DNA from: Taibaiella sp.
GTDB lineage: Bacteria > Bacteroidota > Bacteroidia > Chitinophagales > Chitinophagaceae
Assembly: GCA_013815385.1 (NCBI GenBank)
Contig: JACDGL010000002.1
Location: 1 to 64,000, forward strand
Reading direction: 5' to 3'
DNA: 64,000 nucleotides
The notes under the pieces were generated by a model. It ran no database searches. It saw only the letters and a program-made list of their open reading frames with translations, and was not told the DNA's origin. Below, piece by piece: positions 26,557-34,163 of this stretch (within the stretch, counting starts at the first letter, position 1; the number at the start of each line of letters is the position of its first letter). The translations under genes and the position numbers were made by a program.

Positions 26557-27735
26557 ATGTGGAATAAGAAAGTTAAAGTAGCTAAAAAGAAAAGGTCAGT
26601 AGGCCGCGAGTGGCTCAATGCAGCTATGTTCGCCATTATAACAGCTACACTTATCCGTACTTTCACTGTAGAAGCCTATACTATCCCTACCGGTTCTATG
26701 GAAGGCTCCCTGCTGGTTAATGATTACCTGTGTGTGAGCAAGCTTGCCTATGGGCCGCGTATCCCAATGACACCTCTTGCCCTGCCGTTAATGCATAATA
26801 CTATTCCGCTGTTAGGCTCCAGGTCCTATACAGATGCAGTAGAGTGGGGATATCACCGTCTGCCCGGCTTTGGCAGTGTTCAGCGCAATGATGTGGTTGT
26901 TTTCAACGGCCCCGCCGGCGATACTGCACTGGATGGCGAATCTGAAAAAGATTATCATTCTACACTGCGTGAATATAATAACGACCGTGCGCAGCTGGCA
27001 AATAACTACAAAGTGATAACCCGCCCGGTAGATAAGGAAGAGAATCTTATAAAAAGATGTATTGGCATAGCGGGAGATAAGATAGAAGTACGGAACACGG
27101 TAGTATATGTAAATGATAAACCCGCTGCTTCCTATCCCCACCAGAAATTCCTATACATAGTAAAGACAAAGGATTTCGGGCTGTCAGAGGATTTTCTGGA
27201 AGAGAACAACATCGAACGTTACCCCGCCGGCAATAATATTTACTTTCTTGAGAATGACCAGCTCGCTATGGTCCGCGCGTTACCATCGGTCGATTCTGTG
27301 AAACCCCTGGTGCTGCCCACCGGCATAGTGGAAGGTGACGATGTATATCCGCAAGACCCTGCCCACTTTGCCTGGAACAGGGATAACTACGGGCCCATAG
27401 CCATACCCAAAGCAGGTACTACAGTGCAACTCTCTCCCGATAATATAGCCATATATCGCAGGGTGATACGCAACTATGAAGGCAATAAGCTGGAGGAAAG
27501 GGATGGCAGAATATTTATTAATGACAAGGTTGCAAACAGCTATACCTTCAAAATGGATTACTACTGGATGATGGGCGATAACAGGCATAACTCGCTCGAT
27601 TCCCGCTACTGGGGTTTTGTGCCGGAAGATCATATAGTAGGCAAAGCATTGTTCGTGTGGTGGAGCTACAAAAATACGATGGCGCACATGCGTTGGAGCA
27701 GGTTGGGCCGCGGCATTCACTCTTTAGAGCAATAG
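26557..27735 (+). CDS. lepB: Signal peptidase I, copy 2 (tandem paralogue)
   Basis: A 392-residue signal peptidase I, closely similar along its whole length to the gene just upstream. The catalytic residues are kept: S47 in YTIPTGSMEGSLL and K166 in ENLIKRCIGIAGDKIEV, plus Box E MMGDNRHNSLDSRYWGF. It differs mostly in the insertion near residues 80-150 and in the extreme N-terminus (MWNKKVKVAKKKRSVGRE). Both copies look active. Its own promoter is suggested by the terminator at 26434 and a TTACTTTG motif just before its start. Confidence 0.95.
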   Translation: MWNKKVKVAKKKRSVGREWLNAAMFAIITATLIRTFTVEAYTIPTGSMEGSLLVNDYLCVSKLAYGPRIPMTPLALPLMHNTIPLLGSRSYTDAVEWGYHRLPGFGSVQRNDVVVFNGPAGDTALDGESEKDYHSTLREYNNDRAQLANNYKVITRPVDKEENLIKRCIGIAGDKIEVRNTVVYVNDKPAASYPHQKFLYIVKTKDFGLSEDFLEENNIERYPAGNNIYFLENDQLAMVRALPSVDSVKPLVLPTGIVEGDDVYPQDPAHFAWNRDNYGPIAIPKAGTTVQLSPDNIAIYRRVIRNYEGNKLEERDGRIFINDKVANSYTFKMDYYWMMGDNRHNSLDSRYWGFVPEDHIVGKALFVWWSYKNTMAHMRWSRLGRGIHSLEQ

Positions 27736-27828
27736 ATAAAGTGCTCGTCGCTGTGTATTAATTGGTATTTGCTTTATATTGCAATGAGATGGAGTATGCT
27801 GCTTCATACATTATCCTTATAACCAGCA

Positions 27829-28944
27829 ATGCGGCTGAATATGCCAGATACAAAGACGAAGAAAGACACCACCAAAGTTCTATTCGACAGAGATAAAAGG
27901 ACTATATTAGAATCTGTAGCACAAGCCCAGTTCATAGCATTCGCCCCATACGTTTTTCAGGCTTCGGTAATACTTCGCGATAGCGGTGCACTCAGGCACC
28001 TGGAACAACAAGGCGATAAAGGCGCTACTATAAATGAGATAGCCGCACATATAGATATGTCTCACTATGCTGCACGGGTACTGCTCGAGGCTTCCCTTGG
28101 CATTGGCCTCGCGTTTAGAAAAGATGGGAAATATTATTTGACCAAAACAGGGGATATATTTATCAATAACAGAATGACGCGCATCAATACGGATTTCATG
28201 CGCGATGTGTGTTATGATGGTGCGCAGGACCTGAAAGATTCCCTTACAGATGGCAAGCCGCGCGGGCTAAGGCATTTAGGCGACTGGGATACAATATACC
28301 AGGGACTGGATACTATGAGGCAGCCGGCACGCAATAGCTGGTTTGCTTTTGACCACCATTATTCCGACAATGTATTTCGTGAAGCGCTGTCGCTGATTTT
28401 TGAAAAACCGGTTACTAACATATTAGATATAGGTGCCAATACCGGCAAGTGGGCGTTGCAATGCCTGGCCCACGACCCTAACGTGCGTATGGGCCTGGTA
28501 GACTTGCCGGGGCTGCTTGGCATAGCAGAGCAAACAGTTACGAACGCAGGCTACAGGGAACGCGTTACGCTGCACCCAACTGATATGCTGGATACTACAA
28601 CTACATTGCCGGCAGGCTACGATGTTATATTTATGAGCCAGTTCCTTGCCTGCTTTGCAGATGAGGAAATACTGGCCATACTACAGAAATGCCACCGGGC
28701 GCTGCCGGAAAACGGCAGAATATTTGTCAACGACACCTTCTGGGACAGGCAACGGTTGGAAGCTTCCGCCTTCAGCCTGCAAATGACCTCTTTATATTTT
28801 ACCAGCATGGCCAATGGCAATAGCCAGATGTATGATAGCGAAGTGTATGTAAACCTGATAAAAAGGGCCGGGTTTGAGATAGTACGCTTTTTTGATAAAG
28901 TTGGCTATACGCACACTTTATTTGAACTAAGGAAATCAGCATAA
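27829..28944 (+). CDS. SAM-dependent methyltransferase with winged-helix N-terminus
   Basis: A 371-residue class I methyltransferase. The N-terminal part (about 40-120; TINEIAAHIDMSHYAARVLLEASLGIGL) resembles the dimerisation/winged-helix domain of small-molecule O-methyltransferases. SAM motif I is ILDIGANTGKW with DIGANTG at 200-206; motif II is near 220 (MGLVDLPGLL), and further blocks are VIFMSQFLACF and NGRIFVNDTFW. The start could be either of two ATGs (27829 or 27841). Next comes a halogenase-like flavoprotein, a pairing I associate with aryl-polyene/flexirubin-type pigment clusters of Bacteroidota. Substrate unknown; an aromatic acyl intermediate is an inference. Confidence 0.88.
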   Translation: MRLNMPDTKTKKDTTKVLFDRDKRTILESVAQAQFIAFAPYVFQASVILRDSGALRHLEQQGDKGATINEIAAHIDMSHYAARVLLEASLGIGLAFRKDGKYYLTKTGDIFINNRMTRINTDFMRDVCYDGAQDLKDSLTDGKPRGLRHLGDWDTIYQGLDTMRQPARNSWFAFDHHYSDNVFREALSLIFEKPVTNILDIGANTGKWALQCLAHDPNVRMGLVDLPGLLGIAEQTVTNAGYRERVTLHPTDMLDTTTTLPAGYDVIFMSQFLACFADEEILAILQKCHRALPENGRIFVNDTFWDRQRLEASAFSLQMTSLYFTSMANGNSQMYDSEVYVNLIKRAGFEIVRFFDKVGYTHTLFELRKSA

Positions 28945-29002
28945 TTAATGCTGGAAGTATAGAACGAAAATGGTATTTTTAAATAATAGAATAGCATAGT
29001 AT

Positions 29003-30241
29003 ATGCAACACGAAGTAGATGTACTGGTAATTGGAGCAGGCCCATCAGGGTCAGTTGCAGCAGCCATTATTCACAAAGCCGGCCTGTCGGTACAGGTAGT
29101 GGAAAAAATGCGTTTCCCGCGCTTTGTAATAGGCGAAAGCCTGCTGCCAAGATGTATGGAAGCACTGGATGAAGCAGGATTTTTACCGGCCCTTAAAGCC
29201 AAAGGCTTCCAGCAAAAAGATGGGGCAAAATTTGTTTGGGACGAACTGGTATGCGACTTTAATTTTTCGCAGCAATTCACCCATGGCTGGCAATGGACAT
29301 GGCAGGTGCCACGCGCAGACTTTGACAAGGTACTTGCTGATGAGTGTGAGAGCAGGGGCATCGATATAGCATACGAAACAGAAGTGATCAATGTAGTCAT
29401 TAACGAAGATGGCCATTCGGTTACTACCGTGAAACAGAAAGATGGGACTACCGATACTATAAAGGCAAAGTTCATAGTAGATGGCAGCGGGTATGGCCGC
29501 GTATTGCCTACCCTGTTCGGCATGAACAATGAATCCAGACAGCATACGCGCAAAGCGGTCTTCTGCCACATTACCGACCAGCATCGCGAAAATTATGTAG
29601 AGCCAAACCGTATCATCATAGGGGTACATGACCCTGAAACATGGATATGGGTCATCCCGTTCTCCAACGGTAACACGTCAGTAGGCTATGTAGGCAAGCC
29701 CGAATTTTTCGAGCTTTTTCCTGGCGATGCTGAAGAGCAGTTTCGCGCTTTGTTAGCTGCCAACGCAGTACTTGCTCATCGTTTTGCAGATACAGAATTT
29801 ATATGGGACCAGCCAAGGTCGCTGCAGGCATGGAGCAGCACTACCGATACATTTTATGGCAATGGATTTGTACTTACAGGCAATGTAACCGAGTTCCTTG
29901 ATCCTGTATTTTCATCCGGCGTTACGCTCGCAGTTACCTCTGCGCAGAAAGCAGCCAATCTTGTCATCAAACACTTTAATGGCGAGCAGGTAGACTGGCA
30001 AAAAGATTATATGGATATCATGCTGCGGGGGATTGACGTGTTCCGCACCTATGTAAATGCATGGTACGACGGCGACCTGTTCGATATCTTCTTTTCAGAG
30101 CAGCGCGATTCTGCAATAATGGATAAAATATGCTCTATACTGGCCGGCTATGTATGGGATGAGCGTAATCCATTTGTAAAAAACCATGAAAAGAATATCA
30201 GAAATCTTAGCCGCTATCTTCGTTCCTTAAAAAACGTATAA
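29003..30241 (+). CDS. Flavin-dependent halogenase-like oxidoreductase
   Basis: A 412-residue flavoprotein. The FAD-binding loop VIGAGPSG is at 9-16. Two motifs of flavin-dependent halogenases are present: WIWVIP at 214-219 (WxWxIP) and FLDPVFSSG at 298-306 (Fx.Px.Sx.G). RFVIGESLLPR near 40-50 is typical of this group. The lysine that guides hypohalous acid in tryptophan halogenases (around residue 79) is not certain here; K76 is the nearest. It could be a halogenase, or a hydroxylase/reductase of the same fold. It lies between the methyltransferase and a ketoacyl-synthase-like gene. Confidence 0.85.
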   Translation: MQHEVDVLVIGAGPSGSVAAAIIHKAGLSVQVVEKMRFPRFVIGESLLPRCMEALDEAGFLPALKAKGFQQKDGAKFVWDELVCDFNFSQQFTHGWQWTWQVPRADFDKVLADECESRGIDIAYETEVINVVINEDGHSVTTVKQKDGTTDTIKAKFIVDGSGYGRVLPTLFGMNNESRQHTRKAVFCHITDQHRENYVEPNRIIIGVHDPETWIWVIPFSNGNTSVGYVGKPEFFELFPGDAEEQFRALLAANAVLAHRFADTEFIWDQPRSLQAWSSTTDTFYGNGFVLTGNVTEFLDPVFSSGVTLAVTSAQKAANLVIKHFNGEQVDWQKDYMDIMLRGIDVFRTYVNAWYDGDLFDIFFSEQRDSAIMDKICSILAGYVWDERNPFVKNHEKNIRNLSRYLRSLKNV

Positions 30242-30285
30242 ACGGCATACAAATTGCATTACTATACTTATAATAGCAATCAGCA

Positions 30286-30885
30286 TTGATAATAAACCAC
30301 TGGATCAGGATAACAAAGGAAGAGGTAAAAAAAGATAATGCAGTAATACATGAATTATCTGCCTCCCTTAGCACCGCAGAAGATATTTATAAAGCACAGG
30401 GCTATACTTATCTTAAGTTCTTTAAAATGGATATTTTATCGAAATGGGCTTGGTTCAGTGCAGAATGTTTATTAAATTGTGATAACCAATTGCTTTATAA
30501 CTCATTGGATAAGAACAAGATAGGGATCGTATTATCTACTTCACACGGTTGTCTGCAAGCGGACAAGAGCTTTAACGCTACCCTCGCCACTATTCCCAGT
30601 CCTGCAGTTTTTGTTTATACACTACCTAATATAATGCTGGGTGAGTTATGTATAAGGCATGGCTTTAAAGGAGAACAGTTTTGCCTGGAAAATGAAGTTT
30701 TTGATCCCGAACAAACACACTTCCTTGTAAGCGATTTGATGGAAAAAAGAGAGGTGGATGCCTGCCTGTGCGGATGGGTAGATGTTACTAAAGAGGAAAA
30801 AGATATTTGCCTGTTCTGGATTACAAAAGATAGTAAAGGAAAGGAATTTAGCCCTGCGGCAATGCAGGAAATTTATAACAACTGA
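30286..30885 (+). CDS. Ketoacyl-synthase-like protein without visible catalytic Cys
   Basis: A 199-residue protein starting at TTG 30286 that resembles the N-terminal half of a beta-ketoacyl synthase: IGIVLSTSHGCLQADKSF at 79-96, IPSPAVFVYTLPNIMLGE at 103-120, IRHGFKGEQF at 123-132, and the VDACLCGWVDV strand at 157-167. Where KS enzymes have the nucleophile Cys (between the Gly-rich strand and the next helix), this protein reads LENEVFDPEQ, so the Cys appears absent. It would then be a non-catalytic partner (chain-length-factor-like) or a vestige. Full-length KS proteins are about 400 residues. Co-oriented with methyltransferase and halogenase-like genes. Confidence 0.6.
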   Translation: MIINHWIRITKEEVKKDNAVIHELSASLSTAEDIYKAQGYTYLKFFKMDILSKWAWFSAECLLNCDNQLLYNSLDKNKIGIVLSTSHGCLQADKSFNATLATIPSPAVFVYTLPNIMLGELCIRHGFKGEQFCLENEVFDPEQTHFLVSDLMEKREVDACLCGWVDVTKEEKDICLFWITKDSKGKEFSPAAMQEIYNN

Positions 30886-30909
30886 GGATATAAAAAGGAT
30901 CTAACTGAC

Positions 30910-31167
30910 ATGAGAAAGTTGCAACTGATAAAACCGTGGGGATTGCGTACAGTACGTCAAAGGCTGAACGACACAACTGACCTGAAGGTGATGGAGGGAA
31001 CAACATATATGCCTTGTATGGGCCCAGTAGCTACAGATATAATAGCCGAAGGGTACCTTGCTGATTCAGATATCAGGCAGTGCATAGCTTTTAATGTTAA
31101 TCCCGCTACACAGGGGCCTCGTGCAGAATTTATACACACATCTGCTATTCAAAAAATAAGAGGATAG
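30910..31167 (+). CDS. Unknown 85-residue protein, end of mini-cluster
   Basis: A small soluble protein with no recognised family. It starts 25 bp after the ketoacyl-synthase-like gene and appears to be the last gene of that unit. It contains a short basic N-terminus (MRKLQLIKPWGLRTVRQRL), a central segment with single Cys in YMPCMGPVA, and a Cys in IRQCIAFNVNP. There is no signal peptide. No function can be assigned; its place suggests a role with the pigment-like genes. Confidence 0.5.
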   Translation: MRKLQLIKPWGLRTVRQRLNDTTDLKVMEGTTYMPCMGPVATDIIAEGYLADSDIRQCIAFNVNPATQGPRAEFIHTSAIQKIRG

Positions 31168-31183
31168 ACCTTCGTTCTTTTTA

Positions 31184-31203
31184 TGTACCAAAGGCTTGGT
31201 ACA
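31184..31203. terminator. Inverted repeat between convergent genes
   Basis: TGTACCAA and TTGGTACA (8-bp stem, AGGC loop) between the convergent gene ends at 31167 and 31266. No long T-run, so a terminator role is tentative. Confidence 0.35.
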
Positions 31204-31265
31204 CATCCCACGGCTTTACTTTTTCTTCGTAATACTGGTTATGATCTATTAGAGATAGGCATTAG

Positions 31266-31982
31266 TTAGCCGTATAGTTCCTGGTGGATATCTTTCTTCT
31301 CATATCCTAATCCCATTATGCGCTGTTTTGCCTCATCGACCATTGCGCGCCATCCACATAGCATAAACGATGTTGGCGGCAGATCGCAGCACAATGTTTC
31401 ATATACTGCATGCACATATCCTTTGTATCCATCCCACTCCTCGCGCGATAGCACGGGATGGTAAGTATAGCCCGGTATATCTTTTTGTAGCGCTGTCAGT
31501 TCATCTGCATACAGCAGGTCGGCCTTGGTGCGGGTGCCAAATATCAGGTCTATTTTTTTGTGCGCTACATTATTGTTCTTTATATAGTTCAGCATACTCC
31601 GGAAGGGGGCTATCCCCGTGCCTGTGCATATGAAGCACATGTTCCTGTCCATTTCAGGTGGCAGTACAAACAAGCCATGCGGCCCGCGAAGTGTCAGCTC
31701 CATACCTTCTTTTACCGTATCAAAGAAGTAGGCCGATGCGGCCCCGCCATCTACATACACTATTACCAGTTCTATCAGGTTGCCGCCGTCCGGCACGGAG
31801 GCAATACTATAGCTGCGCCAGCGCCTGTTGCGCTGCTCATGTATCGGCAGGTCAAAAGTGACGAACTGCCCGGCCTTAAATAAAAATGATTGTGTTCCCT
31901 GCAATTCTATCCAGTACTGGCGTGTATTGGCAGTTGCCTGCACTACACGCTTTACTATACCTTGTTGCCATTCGGGGATCAT
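31266..31982 (-). CDS. Ferredoxin-NADP reductase-like FAD oxidoreductase
   Basis: A 238-residue flavoprotein of the ferredoxin-NADP(H) reductase superfamily. The FAD-binding motif RRWRSYSIAS (RxYS) is near 53-62. The NAD(P) ribose/phosphate loop CTGTGIAPFRSML is near 117-129. The C-terminus is FMLCGWRAMVDEAK with the conserved CG. It has no fused iron-sulfur domain, so it should hand electrons to or from a separate ferredoxin or oxygenase. Convergent with the pigment-like cluster and 22 bp downstream of the carboxypeptidase-regulatory-like gene on the same strand. Confidence 0.88.
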   Translation of the reverse strand: MIPEWQQGIVKRVVQATANTRQYWIELQGTQSFLFKAGQFVTFDLPIHEQRNRRWRSYSIASVPDGGNLIELVIVYVDGGAASAYFFDTVKEGMELTLRGPHGLFVLPPEMDRNMCFICTGTGIAPFRSMLNYIKNNNVAHKKIDLIFGTRTKADLLYADELTALQKDIPGYTYHPVLSREEWDGYKGYVHAVYETLCCDLPPTSFMLCGWRAMVDEAKQRIMGLGYEKKDIHQELYG

Positions 31983-32004
31983 ACCTTAAAGATATAAAAT
32001 TATA

Positions 32005-32760
32005 TCAGGGTTTTGCTGGTGTATTTCTTTGCAGGGTATCTTTCAGCATGCTCCTGTACTGCCGGTAGTTATACCTTACCCACATCTTCAGTTCCAGGTC
32101 AGTAGCAGCTCGCGCAAAATCATACGGCATTGGATAGGCATTCATAAAAACCCCTACCGAATCACCGGTAAATTTAGTGAGGGTCGCTACCATCTCAGGT
32201 GTATACCGCAAGTCTATGAAGCGCTGCTGTTCAAAGTCGTTGAACTGGTTGCGCAGGTGCTTCATTTTTTTGGTCTTGCCGCTGATGGCCCCCGCCAGGG
32301 CGCTGATAGAACCGTTCACGCCTATTCCATTATTGAATTCCAGGCTCATCCCTACTTTATTCAATTCTGTCCCTATGCTCTTACCGGTCCCCTCGTTTCT
32401 TTTAGCCGAATCTATCTGGTAAGCGTTGTAGTCGTAGGCATGCAGGGTAAATTCCTTTAGCTGCACCGTCTGCTCGAACATAATAATATTCATGGCTGTA
32501 TCTGTATGCTCGGGCGCAGCTACATGCACCGTCCTGTAGCCTACATAAGTGAATACGATCACATCGCCCCTGCTGCCGGTTATAATATACCTGCCATGCT
32601 CATCGGTTACGGCCACATTGCGTGTGGCAATATTCGCAACGGTAACATTGGTCAGGGATGCGCCAGAAATGCCATCTGTAACTATGCCCTTTATCGTCTG
32701 CGAACGGGCAGAAAAACAGAACAATGAAAACAGTAACAACAGGCACCTCCTGAAAACCAT
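32005..32760 (-). CDS. Secreted protein with carboxypeptidase-regulatory-like domain
   Basis: With start at 32760 the protein has a clean signal peptide (MVFRRCLLLLFSLFCFSARSQ) and 251 residues. It opens with a CarboxypepD_reg-like beta-sandwich, QTIKGIVTDGISGASLTNV, AVTDEHGRYIITG, then VFTYVGYRTV, the same domain that starts SusC-type receptors. The rest (about 110-251) is not a receptor barrel and is unknown; KQRFIDL-like helices end PYDFARAATDLELKM. The frame extends 78 bp upstream but those residues do not look like part of a signal peptide. Probably anchored in the periplasm or outer membrane. Confidence 0.75.
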   Translation of the reverse strand: MVFRRCLLLLFSLFCFSARSQTIKGIVTDGISGASLTNVTVANIATRNVAVTDEHGRYIITGSRGDVIVFTYVGYRTVHVAAPEHTDTAMNIIMFEQTVQLKEFTLHAYDYNAYQIDSAKRNEGTGKSIGTELNKVGMSLEFNNGIGVNGSISALAGAISGKTKKMKHLRNQFNDFEQQRFIDLRYTPEMVATLTKFTGDSVGVFMNAYPMPYDFARAATDLELKMWVRYNYRQYRSMLKDTLQRNTPAKP

Positions 32761-32877
32761 AACTGTAAAATTAATTGCAACGGCTCTTGTATCACCATAC
32801 ATAGCTGCTTTTGGCAATACTTTATGAAAATGATGCATTCCTATACGCTATGTATAGCGAAATAGACAGATTGCAGT

Positions 32878-32885
32878 TAAATTTG
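32878..32885 (+). promoter_or_regulatory. -7 box (TAAATTTG) before kbl
   Basis: Perfect TAnnTTTG match 22 bp before the ATG at 32907. It supports that start rather than an ATG at 32811, which lies upstream of the box. Confidence 0.45.
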
Positions 32886-32906
32886 CCCTTCAATCAACTA
32901 TACAGA

Positions 32907-34097
32907 ATGTCCAGTTCGTCATTTTACCAGAGGCTGCAAAGCGAATTGCAGGAAATAGAAAGCGCAGGCTTGTATAAAAAGGAACGCATTATAGCATCCC
33001 CGCAGGGCGCAGAGATAACAGTGAATGGTAAAAAAGTGCTGAACTTTTGCGCCAATAATTATCTGGGGCTTTCTTCCCACCCTACGGTATTGGAAGCTGC
33101 GCAAAAAACCCTGCAAGAGCGCGGCTATGGCATGAGCTCTGTACGGTTTATCTGCGGTACGCAGGATATTCACAAAGAGCTGGAAGACAAGCTATCCCAC
33201 TTCCTGGGCACTGATGATACGATACTGTACGCTGCATGCTTTGATGCCAACGGCGGTGTATTTGAGCCATTACTGAACGACCAGGATGCTATTATATCAG
33301 ACGAGCTGAACCATGCATCTATCATAGATGGCGTAAGGCTGTGTAAGGCTGCCCGTGGCCGCTATAAACATAATGACATGGCCGACCTTGAAACGCAGTT
33401 GCAGGCGCACGCGGGCGCACGTACCCGTATTATTGTTACGGACTCTGTTTTCTCAATGGATGGCACTATAGCACAACTGGATAAGATCTGTGACCTTGCC
33501 GATAAGTATGATGCTCTCATCATGATCGATGAAAGCCATTCTTCAGGTTTTATGGGTAAGACAGGTCGCGGGGTGCATGAGCTGTGCGGTGTTATGGGTA
33601 GGATAGATATTATTACCGGCACACTTGGCAAGGCGCTGGGTGGGGCTTCGGGTGGGTTTACCAGTGGTAAAAAAGAAATTATAGATATGCTGCGCCAGCG
33701 CAGCAGGCCTTACCTGTTCTCCAATACATTAGCGCCTGTAGTTACAGGGGCATCTATTGCGGTGCTGGATATGCTGAGCGAAACGACTGCCCTGCGCGAT
33801 AAGCTGGAAGAGAATACCATCTATTTCCGCGGTAAAATGACAGCGGCAGGATTTGATATAAAACCCGGTACCCATCCTATTGCACCCTTAATGCTATATG
33901 ATGCGGTAGTGGCACAAAAAATGGCTGCAAGTATGCTCGATGAGGGCATCTACGTTATAGGCTTCTTCTTCCCTGTAGTAGCAAAAGGACAGGCACGTAT
34001 CCGGGTACAGATATCCGCCGCCCATGAGCGTGAACATCTTGATAAGGCAATAGCAGCATTTACAAAAGTGGGTAAGGAATTAGGCATCATAAAATAA
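32907..34097 (+). CDS. kbl: Glycine C-acetyltransferase (2-amino-3-ketobutyrate CoA ligase)
   Basis: A 396-residue PLP enzyme of the alpha-oxoamine synthase family. The family N-terminus [17 protein letters not shown] is at 21-37. PLP residues: H136 in [12 protein letters not shown]208 in [10 protein letters not shown], and the Schiff-base Lys K242 in [13 protein letters not shown]. It condenses glycine and acetyl-CoA to 2-amino-3-oxobutyrate or runs the reverse step in threonine breakdown. No tdh neighbour is seen. The frame is open from 32811 but the promoter-like box favours 32907. Confidence 0.93.
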   Translation: MSSSSFYQRLQSELQEIESAGLYKKERIIASPQGAEITVNGKKVLNFCANNYLGLSSHPTVLEAAQKTLQERGYGMSSVRFICGTQDIHKELEDKLSHFLGTDDTILYAACFDANGGVFEPLLNDQDAIISDELNHASIIDGVRLCKAARGRYKHNDMADLETQLQAHAGARTRIIVTDSVFSMDGTIAQLDKICDLADKYDALIMIDESHSSGFMGKTGRGVHELCGVMGRIDIITGTLGKALGGASGGFTSGKKEIIDMLRQRSRPYLFSNTLAPVVTGASIAVLDMLSETTALRDKLEENTIYFRGKMTAAGFDIKPGTHPIAPLMLYDAVVAQKMAASMLDEGIYVIGFFFPVVAKGQARIRVQISAAHEREHLDKAIAAFTKVGKELGIIK

Positions 34098-34113
34098 ACA
34101 TGATCAATAAAAT

Positions 34114-34143
34114 AAAAGGGGTTGCCATACGGCAACCCCTTTT
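34114..34143. terminator. Bidirectional terminator kbl / RND permease
   Basis: A 13-bp perfect stem, AAAAGGGGTTGCC with GGCAACCCCTTTT, loop ATAC, T-run on both strands. It sits between convergent gene ends. Confidence 0.92.
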
Positions 34144-34163
34144 CACATTAGCCTATGTGAGTA

